From the NCBI GenBank assembly GCA_022843085.1, contig JALHOI010000151.1, positions 1 through 7,388 on the forward strand: DNA of 7,388 bases. Direction: 5' to 3'. A model generated the notes under the pieces. The model was not told the DNA's origin, searched no databases, and saw only the letters and a list, made by a program, of their open reading frames with translations. Below are positions 1 to 4,671 of the stretch, in pieces (position 1 is the first letter of the stretch; each line of letters opens with the position of its first letter). The DNA comes from Pseudobdellovibrionaceae bacterium (lineage in GTDB: Bacteria > Bdellovibrionota > Bdellovibrionia > Bdellovibrionales > JAMPXM01). The position numbers and the translations under genes are program-made.

Positions 1-1
1 A

Positions 2-442
2 GTATATAAAAAACATTTAGGCGCTTATCACAAGATCGTACCAACGATTGAAGAAGTCGAACGGTGGGGCGCCAAGAATAACGAAGGCTGCATGACCACT
101 TTTGGCGAGTACATCGACAATCCTGACAACACTGATGAGGACCGTTTACGTAGTCGCGGTGGCTGCATTATCTCGAGCGAATCGAATGCGAATTCCCTGC
201 GAACCCGTACCCTACCGGCAGGGGTATCGGTCACCCCTTTTGAAATCGGAGACGCACTCGTCGCCGTCTTCGACGGTTCTCCGTCGATCGGACCAGTTAA
301 AGTTTATCCCGAAGTGTTTTCGCATATGAGCACGCTCGACCTTCGCTCGAGCGGCCCGATTTTTGAAATCTACGAAGTGCTGTCTCCGACCTCGGGCCGC
401 ACACGCTACATATTTCCAGTGAAATCGACTCGCGCCCCCTAG
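2..442 (+). CDS. GyrI-like effector-binding domain protein (5'-truncated by window edge)
   Basis: The frame is open from the left edge to a TAG at 440-442, giving 146 visible residues; the true start lies outside the window. The visible part resembles the GyrI-like/AraC effector-binding fold, which is built from two similar halves. Visible residues 5-58 (HLGAYHKIVPTIEEVERW, then FGEYIDNP and a DRLRSRGGC segment) match the 'GAY-KI-P-hE-hE-W...FG-Y-D-P...E--LRS' pattern. Residues 83-140 (GDALVAVFDG, then FEIYEVLSP and TRYIFPV) form the second half with its usual 'P-FEIYE' and terminal 'h-I-hPV' strand. Such domains bind small molecules or, in GyrI/SbmC, gyrase. Whether a DNA-binding or membrane segment precedes it cannot be seen. 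A copy of the window's 12-mer (223-234) encodes VSVT between the two halves, in the linker. The call rests on pattern recognition and the ligand is unknown. Confidence 0.72.
   Translation, partial: VYKKHLGAYHKIVPTIEEVERWGAKNNEGCMTTFGEYIDNPDNTDEDRLRSRGGCIISSESNANSLRTRTLPAGVSVTPFEIGDALVAVFDGSPSIGPVKVYPEVFSHMSTLDLRSSGPIFEIYEVLSPTSGRTRYIFPVKSTRAP
223..234 (-). repeat. Dispersed 12-mer copy 1, GGTATCGGTCAC on the + strand
   Basis: Exact copy of GGTAYCGGTCAC. It lies in frame in the GyrI-like gene, read as (G)VSVT(P), in the linker between the two domain halves. The flanks form GGGG...CCCC, which is not shared by other copies. Confidence 0.9.
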
Positions 443-615
443 ACTGCCGTCGTTGAACCTCAGTCCCGGCAAAAATCGGCAGCAGCCCGATGCCAAAGAT
501 CCGACTGCTGAACGCCACTCACGCTACATTCAAGTCTAAACTTCGTCCGAAACCGCGACGGTCTGTGCACTTTGTTTTCCCGGAACGCTTCTCTTTCCCT
601 GGGGGTACTGGTCAC
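443..615. other. Gap between GyrI-like gene and transposase
   Basis: This is 173 bases if the transposase starts at 616. The transposase frame is open back to an ATG at 490, but the extra 42 residues (very basic, low similarity to Y1 transposases) have no Shine-Dalgarno before them, so I treat this as non-coding. It holds the 12-base word CGAAACCGCGAC at 548-559, which recurs at 1291-1302 on the other side of the transposase gene, and a one-mismatch 12-mer copy abutting the chosen start codon. Confidence 0.5.
604..615 (-). repeat. Dispersed 12-mer copy 2 (one mismatch), GGTACTGGTCAC on the + strand
   Basis: Differs from GGTACCGGTCAC at one base. It ends one base before the ATG at 616 and therefore occupies the region between the weak GGGGG (601-605) and the start codon of the transposase, so it could influence initiation there. 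Confidence 0.7.
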
Positions 616-1239
616 ATGTCGAACTCGAAAAATTCGGAATTTCTGAAACGAAAGTGGAACCTTAAGGATTCGTCGGGGGGAACTTTGCGCAACACTCGAG
701 CCGGACGACGACAACGTCCGATAGTCGCACGGGCGCCGATCCACCTTGTGATGAAGGCGGATCGTGCTTGCATCGCCGGCGGGCTTCGAACGACTCGTCG
801 TTTTCTGCTTATCCATCGACTCCGTGACCGATACGCCAAACGGTTCTTTATCAGAGTCGAGCAGATGTCGGTTCAGGGAGACCACATTCACCTGATCGTG
901 CGAACGACTCGCCGTTCAACGCTTCAAAGTTTTTTAAGGGTTTTCGCCGGCCAAGTGGCTCAACAGTTCGAGCACGAGGGACTTGTAAAGCTCGGTGTGA
1001 CCGATACCCTCACTAGTCGGGTTTCAAAGTTGGCCGCGAGGGCCCCTGCGAAACGTGAACGCCAAAGGAAGCTTTGGTTACATCGACCGTTCACAAGAGT
1101 AGTCAGAGGACGTCGAGCTCTAGTCACGCTCCAAAACTACGTTCAGCTAAATGAAAAGGAAGCACAAGGAGCCATTCCCTACCGTAAAGAGCGCTTGCGT
1201 GGACTGTCCTCGTACGAATGGCGGATTCTGTGGACATGA
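616..1239 (+). CDS. REP-associated Y1 (HUH) transposase, RAYT/IS200-like
   Basis: A 207-residue, strongly basic protein. The sequence shows the HUH metal-binding motif H90-I91-H92 in 'QGDHIHLIV', a candidate nucleophile Tyr at residue 175 in 'LQNYVQLN', and the 'WLHRPFTRVV' block (154-163) that precedes it in this superfamily. The N-terminal 'GGTLRNTRAG' and 'PIHLVMKADR' (21-50) resemble the first strand of TnpA_REP proteins. RAYTs are single-copy relatives of IS200/IS605 TnpA that nick single-stranded REP hairpins. A REP-like hairpin starts 35 bases after the stop, which supports that role here. An ATG at 490 would add 42 residues without a Shine-Dalgarno; 616 gives the usual family length, although its own GGGGG at 601-605 is a weak signal. 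Two 12-mer copies lie inside the gene (824-835 and 997-1008). Residues 118-150, containing VTDT, look like a variable insert. The gene converges on aconitase. Confidence 0.8.
   Translation: MSNSKNSEFLKRKWNLKDSSGGTLRNTRAGRRQRPIVARAPIHLVMKADRACIAGGLRTTRRFLLIHRLRDRYAKRFFIRVEQMSVQGDHIHLIVRTTRRSTLQSFLRVFAGQVAQQFEHEGLVKLGVTDTLTSRVSKLAARAPAKRERQRKLWLHRPFTRVVRGRRALVTLQNYVQLNEKEAQGAIPYRKERLRGLSSYEWRILWT
824..835 (+). repeat. Dispersed 12-mer copy 3 (one mismatch), GTGACCGATACG
   Basis: Matches GTGACCGATACC in 11 of 12 bases. It lies inside the transposase gene but in a different codon phase from most copies, encoding part of R-D-R-Y. Confidence 0.75.
997..1008 (+). repeat. Dispersed 12-mer copy 4, GTGACCGATACC
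   Basis: Exact copy inside the transposase gene, in frame as V-T-D-T, in a segment between the helix after the HUH motif and the WLHRPF block that looks poorly constrained. Confidence 0.9.
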
Positions 1240-1257
1240 CAACCGCGAGGCTCACGA

Positions 1258-1269
1258 GTGACCGGTACC
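1258..1269 (+). repeat. Dispersed 12-mer copy 5, GTGACCGGTACC
   Basis: Exact copy starting 19 bases after the transposase stop codon; left boundary of the composite element. Confidence 0.9.
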
Positions 1270-1273
1270 CCAA

Positions 1274-1312
1274 GCGGCGGCCGGTCACCTCGAAACCGCG
1301 ACCGGCCGCCGC
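1274..1312. terminator. GC-rich perfect hairpin between convergent genes
   Basis: GCGGCGGCCGGTC (1274-1286) pairs without mismatch with GACCGGCCGCCGC (1300-1312) around a 13-base loop that starts ACCTCGAAACC. No T-run follows on either strand, so it is not a textbook intrinsic terminator. Its position 35 bases after the transposase stop and 31 bases after the aconitase stop suits an mRNA 3'-end block for both transcripts or a RAYT substrate. Confidence 0.55.
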
Positions 1313-1317
1313 AATCG

Positions 1318-1329
1318 GTGACCGGTACC
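1318..1329 (+). repeat. Dispersed 12-mer copy 6, GTGACCGGTACC
   Basis: Exact copy in the same orientation as the one at 1258, 60 bases further on; right boundary of the composite element, 14 bases from the aconitase stop codon. Confidence 0.9.
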
Positions 1330-1342
1330 CGCGTCGGCAAAG

Positions 1343-3610
1343 TTACAGCGAACGAAGCAGGTTCAGCGCACTGCCAGCTTCGAACCACTTGATTTGTTCG
1401 GCGTTGAACGAGTGCTTCAATGACAGCGTTTCTTTCGTACCGTCAGCGTGCTTTAGAATTCCCTCGAGCGGCTTTCCAGGAGCGAAAGATTTTAAACCTT
1501 TTATCGTGATGCGGTCGTCTTCGCGAATCTTGTCGTAGTCAGTCGGATTGGCGAAGACCAGAGGCAATGCGCCTTGTTTCTTAAGATTTGTCTCGTGAAT
1601 TCGTGCGAAGCTTTTCGTGATGACCGCGACGCCGCCGAGGTGTCGTGGCGACATCGCTGCGTGTTCGCGCGACGAACCTTCGCCGTAGTTTTCGTCGCCG
1701 ACAATCACCCACTTGAGGCCGCGCGACTTATAATCTCGGGCAACGTGAGAGTATTCGATATCGCGTGCTCCGGTGGCAACGTTTGCGCCTTTTCCAGGAG
1801 TTCCGGTGAAGGCGTTCACTGCGCCAAGCAGCATATTGTTAGAAATATTGTCGAGGTGACCTCGGTACTTCAGCCATTTCCCTGCAGGGCTGATGTGGTC
1901 TGTTGTGCATTTCCCTTTTGCCTTCGCCAGAATCATGCAATCTGCGATGTCGTCGCTGCCATTCCACTTTTCAAATGGAGTTAAAAGCTGCAGACGATCC
2001 GACGTCGGTGAAACAGCAACGACCGCTTGTTTTCCCGCGGGGGCTTGGTAGCCATTTGGGTCCGCGATAAAACCTTTTGCTGGTAAATCATCAGCAACTG
2101 GTGGTTTCAATTTAATTTTCTTGCCGTTGGGTGCCGTGAGCTCATCGACTAGCGGGTTGAAGTCGAGCGAGCCTGCGATTCCTAGCGCCATGACAAGTTC
2201 AGGAGAGCCAATGAACGCGAGCGTTTCGGGGTTGTCATCTTGGCGACCGCGGAAATTGCGATTGAACGATGTTACAATTGTATTGCTGGTGCCTTTAGCC
2301 ATGTCATCGCGCTTCCACTGACCGATGCACGGGCCGCAAGCGTTAGCCATCAGAGTCGCGCCAACTTCGTTAAAAGTCTTAAGAAGCCCGTCGCGTTCGA
2401 CTGTGAGCCGAATCTGTTCAGAGCCCGGAGTAACAATGAATTGCTGCGGCATTTTCATGCCGGCTTCAAGAGCTTGCCGAGCGATAAAGGCGGCTCGACC
2501 GATGTCTTCGTAAGAAGAATTCGTGCAGGATCCGATCAACGCGGCTGACAATTTGGTTCCCCACTTGTTTTCTCGAGCGTGGGCCGCCATCTGAGAAATC
2601 GGGTGTGCGATATCGGGAGAATGCGGCCCTACAAGATGTGGCTCAAGAGTTGTGAGATCAATTTCAACAACCTTGTCATAGAACTTTGCCGGATTCGCTA
2701 GAACCTCGGCGTCAGCCATTAGAATATCTTTGTTCGCTTCAGCCAGCGTTGCCAACTGCTCGCGGCCGGTGACTTTTAAGTAAGCCGCCATCCGAGCATC
2801 GAATGGAAACACCGAACAGGTCGCTCCGAGTTCGGCTCCCATGTTGGTGATTGTTCCTTTGCCCGTCGCGGAAATCGAATCGCAGCCTTCGCCAAAATAC
2901 TCGATGATTTTATCGGTTCCGCCTTTGGTTGTGAGCAGACCGCAGAGTTTTAAAATCACATCTTTTGCTGATGTCCAGCCATTCATTTTTCCTTTGAGGT
3001 GAACACCAATGATTTCGGGATTTTTCACTTCCCACTGAAGACCTGCCATGACATCCGACGCATCCGCACCGCCGACTCCGACCGCGATCATACCAAGACC
3101 GCCCGCATTCGGGGTGTGCGAATCAGTGCCGATCATCATGCCACCGGGGAATGCGTAGTTCTCGAGAACCACTTGATGAATGATACCGGCGCCAGGCTTC
3201 CAAAACCCTAGGTTATAACGAGACGACGCGGTCGCTAAAAAGTCGTACACCTCACGGTTTTCGGAATTGGCCGTCGCGAGATCTTTGGTGCCGTTGATAT
3301 GCGATTGAATCAGGTGATCGCAGTGAACCGTCGATGGCACGGCGGCTTCATCTTTACCAGCCAACATGAACTGCAGCATCGCCATCTGCGCAGTTGCATC
3401 TTGCATAGCAACTCGGTCCGGACGCAGCAGTAAGAAGCTCTTACCGCGAATCAACTCTTGGTTTTGCGGATCATCGAGATGTCCAAAAACGATCTTTTCA
3501 GCTAGCGTCAGTGCCCGCGAAAGTCGCCCTTGCACGACCTTAATTCGCACGCGCGAACTGTCGTAGACGTGTTTGACCATTTCCGGAGTTGTTTCGATTT
3601 TGCCCGCCAT
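1343..3610 (-). CDS. acn: Aconitate hydratase (aconitase), mitochondrial type
   Basis: A complete 755-residue [4Fe-4S] enzyme isomerising citrate and isocitrate through cis-aconitate in the cytoplasmic TCA cycle. Cluster ligands are Cys362 in GSCTNSSYED and Cys425/Cys428 in ANACGPC. Other signatures are QDATAQMAMLQF (70-81), HCDHL (96-100), GTDSHT (161-166), FNRNFRGRQD (449-458), DHISPAGKW (571-579) and the swivel-domain GEGSSREHAA (643-652). The DATAQMA and VPSTVHCDH blocks and the length match the mitochondrial-type family rather than AcnA/IRP or AcnB. The frame is open 57 codons further upstream, but ATG 3610 is chosen because AGGAGA lies 8 bases before it and the product begins where the family does; the upstream extension resembles nothing. 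All expected motifs are intact. It is the only gene of substantial length here with no copy of the 12-mer. Confidence 0.98.
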   Translation of the reverse strand: MAGKIETTPEMVKHVYDSSRVRIKVVQGRLSRALTLAEKIVFGHLDDPQNQELIRGKSFLLLRPDRVAMQDATAQMAMLQFMLAGKDEAAVPSTVHCDHLIQSHINGTKDLATANSENREVYDFLATASSRYNLGFWKPGAGIIHQVVLENYAFPGGMMIGTDSHTPNAGGLGMIAVGVGGADASDVMAGLQWEVKNPEIIGVHLKGKMNGWTSAKDVILKLCGLLTTKGGTDKIIEYFGEGCDSISATGKGTITNMGAELGATCSVFPFDARMAAYLKVTGREQLATLAEANKDILMADAEVLANPAKFYDKVVEIDLTTLEPHLVGPHSPDIAHPISQMAAHARENKWGTKLSAALIGSCTNSSYEDIGRAAFIARQALEAGMKMPQQFIVTPGSEQIRLTVERDGLLKTFNEVGATLMANACGPCIGQWKRDDMAKGTSNTIVTSFNRNFRGRQDDNPETLAFIGSPELVMALGIAGSLDFNPLVDELTAPNGKKIKLKPPVADDLPAKGFIADPNGYQAPAGKQAVVAVSPTSDRLQLLTPFEKWNGSDDIADCMILAKAKGKCTTDHISPAGKWLKYRGHLDNISNNMLLGAVNAFTGTPGKGANVATGARDIEYSHVARDYKSRGLKWVIVGDENYGEGSSREHAAMSPRHLGGVAVITKSFARIHETNLKKQGALPLVFANPTDYDKIREDDRITIKGLKSFAPGKPLEGILKHADGTKETLSLKHSFNAEQIKWFEAGSALNLLRSL

Positions 3611-3618
3611 TGCGATTG

Positions 3619-3624
3619 TCTCCT
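3619..3624 (-). promoter_or_regulatory. Shine-Dalgarno of aconitase
   Basis: AGGAGA on the minus strand, 8 bases before ATG 3610. It decides the start in favour of residue 58 of the longer open frame. Confidence 0.85.
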
Positions 3625-3701
3625 TCGAGAGCGATGTAAGTCCCGATCGTACGACGGAATGTCGCAAAGCTTGAGGTCTGTCTTTATGCGTTACAAAGTG
3701 C

Positions 3702-3715
3702 GGAAAAGTTTTTCC
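3702..3715. promoter_or_regulatory. Palindrome GGAAAA-GT-TTTTCC upstream of aconitase
   Basis: Perfect 6-bp arms around two bases, about 90 bases before the aconitase start codon. The spacing and symmetry suit an operator in the promoter region. It matches no operator consensus I can name, so the regulator is unknown, and an A/T-rich palindrome can arise by chance. Confidence 0.3.
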
Positions 3716-3829
3716 TGGCGTCAAAGACAAAAAGTCAGCTTGGCCGGTTGAAAGTTTGAGAAATGCGAATTGGAAATTCAAATCTGCGCAAGACTGTTGG
3801 TTTCAATTCTTGTTTTCAAACCTTGGTTT

Positions 3830-3860
3830 AAAAGCGTCAGAGCGCCACCGATGTGGCACT
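3830..3860 (-). terminator. Weak terminator-like hairpin after the lipoprotein operon
   Basis: On the minus-strand RNA, AGUGCCAC (3860-3853) pairs with GUGGCGCU (3848-3841) around AUCG, 8 bp with one G-U pair. A four-U run follows at 3833-3830, seven bases after the stem. It lies about 170 bases after the lipoprotein stop. The U-run is short and displaced, so efficiency is doubtful. Confidence 0.35.
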
Positions 3861-3912
3861 AAAAGTCGCAATATCCCTCGTCTTCATTTCAAGCGGTCCA
3901 CATGGACGGCTG

Positions 3913-3924
3913 GGTATCGGTCAC
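3913..3924 (-). repeat. Dispersed 12-mer copy 7, GGTATCGGTCAC on the + strand
   Basis: Exact copy in non-coding DNA between the lipoprotein and aconitase genes, with no partner inverted copy nearby; shows that the word is not maintained only by protein coding. Confidence 0.9.
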
Positions 3925-4027
3925 CGTCGCTGTCACGATTTTGCCTCCGGCTACCACTCGAGCATAAGCTCTGTGGGGGATCTCAAACTAGGCTTTGCAA
4001 ATTCACCACGGGCGAATCACGCGCGAA

Positions 4028-4663
4028 TCACTGACGCTCGGCCGCCCGCATCGGCTGCACAAGCTGACCGGTCGCGTCTGGGGCGACTCCACCTTCCATA
4101 TCGGCGGGCCTTTTGCGAAAGGAAGAGGCCGACACCTCTTTCGGATTTCTGATCTTAAGCTCAAGAGTTGTGCCGTCGGGCTGACCGTTCACGACGCCAT
4201 TGATACGAATCAGCAGACTTCCGGTCTTCGCTGGTACCGCAACGGTCACGAGCTGATTTTCACCCGCAGCCAAAAAATTGAAATCAAATGGATGGCGAAC
4301 TAGTCCCTTAAGCCCCTCATCACCTTCGATTCCGCCTTCGATCGAGCTGATCTCTGCCCCAGCGGTGATCGAGAGTACGACGAGCTTGTCGCGCGTCAAA
4401 GTCTGTATGGACTCTCCGTCTTCAAATGTGACCGATACGGGCATGGTGATTTTGCCGCCATTGTGGGGATGCTCGTGCTGGTTTGCGATGCTGCGTTTCG
4501 TGCGCCCGTGATCGTGCGCTGTTTCGATTCGCGAAGAACCGGCTTCGCGCCCGGACTTTTGAAAATCGACAGCGCTCGCACAGCCGAGAACGACGGCAAC
4601 GCCGACGACCCCGCCTCCACACCACCATCGCCACACGTTCGAACGAATTCCTTGTTCTTTCAT
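4028..4663 (-). CDS. Small His-rich lipoprotein, function unknown
   Basis: A 211-residue product. A basic N-terminus (KEQGIRSNVWRWW) and a hydrophobic stretch lead to VVLGC, so Cys28 is the probable lipidated residue. After it comes a polar linker with five histidines in 18 residues (H50, H52, H63, H65, H67; HDH and HEHPH), a possible metal-binding patch. Residues 71-165 are rich in beta-type segments (KLVVLSITAG, NQLVTVAVPA, GSLLIRINGV, TTLELKIRN), suggesting a small beta-sandwich; the last 45 residues look disordered. I recognise no family. ATG 4663 is chosen because GAGGGG lies six bases before it and gives a better signal sequence; ATG 4675, overlapping the upstream TGA as ATGA, is the alternative. 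Either way it is tightly coupled to the metallopeptidase gene and probably works with it. One 12-mer (4428-4439) encodes VSVT. Confidence 0.65.
   Translation of the reverse strand: MKEQGIRSNVWRWWCGGGVVGVAVVLGCASAVDFQKSGREAGSSRIETAHDHGRTKRSIANQHEHPHNGGKITMPVSVTFEDGESIQTLTRDKLVVLSITAGAEISSIEGGIEGDEGLKGLVRHPFDFNFLAAGENQLVTVAVPAKTGSLLIRINGVVNGQPDGTTLELKIRNPKEVSASSFRKRPADMEGGVAPDATGQLVQPMRAAERQ
4428..4439 (+). repeat. Dispersed 12-mer copy 8 (one mismatch), GTGACCGATACG
   Basis: Matches in 11 of 12 bases, with the same terminal G as the copy at 824. In the lipoprotein gene it is read on the minus strand as P-VSVT-F, at the start of the predicted beta-domain. Confidence 0.75.
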
Positions 4664-4671
4664 TACGCCCC

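Larger units (their letters stand above)
1258..1329. repeat. BIME-like composite: 12-mer, GC-rich hairpin, 12-mer
   Basis: Fills most of the 103-base gap between the converging transposase and aconitase genes. Exact GTGACCGGTACC copies at 1258-1269 and 1318-1329 are in direct orientation. Between them lies a perfect 13-bp inverted repeat (1274-1286 with 1300-1312). The left arm is followed by ACC, so that 1281-1289 (CCGGTCACC) is also a perfect complement of 1317-1325 (GGTGACCGG), and 1281-1288 of 1258-1265. At least three mutually exclusive hairpins can therefore form. The layout resembles paired REP sequences (BIMEs) beside a RAYT gene, and also the inverted uptake sequences that act as terminators in Neisseria. 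Confidence 0.8.
3611..4027. other. Gene-free stretch upstream of aconitase
   Basis: 417 bases between the lipoprotein stop and the aconitase start, both genes reading leftward. Small open frames here have no ribosome site or protein-like composition. It contains a terminator-like hairpin (3830-3860), a 12-mer copy (3913-3924), an A/T-rich segment around 3690-3830 that presumably carries the aconitase promoter, a palindrome at 3702-3715, and an 11-base-period repeat of GCGAATCAC (4012-4020 and 4023-4031) that overlaps the lipoprotein stop codon. I could not assign a convincing -35/-10 pair. Confidence 0.6.

Noticed and set aside
490..615. N-terminal extension of the transposase from ATG 490
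   Set aside because: No Shine-Dalgarno, no similarity to Y1 transposases in the extra residues, and it would exceed the usual length.
1240..1342. CRISPR-like or integron-like array in the repeat-rich gap
   Set aside because: Two direct copies with a hairpin between them, no repeat-spacer periodicity, and no associated cas or integrase gene.
1857..1870. GTGACCTCGGTACT inside acn resembles a split copy of the 12-mer
   Set aside because: It encodes the KYRGHLDN block that is typical of aconitases, so the similarity is explained by protein sequence; a two-base insertion would also be needed.
2319..2330. CTGACCGATGCA, and 4064-4075 CTGACCGGTCGC, as further 12-mer variants
   Set aside because: Only 8 or 9 of 12 bases match. 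The first encodes the conserved GPCIGQW region of aconitase.
3611..3781. 57-residue N-terminal extension of aconitase
   Set aside because: A well-placed AGGAGA before ATG 3610 and the family N-terminus favour the shorter product.
4233..4250. GGTACCGCAACGGTCACG could be a decayed 12-mer copy with an insertion
   Set aside because: It needs a gap, and VTVAV is ordinary beta-strand coding; not counted.
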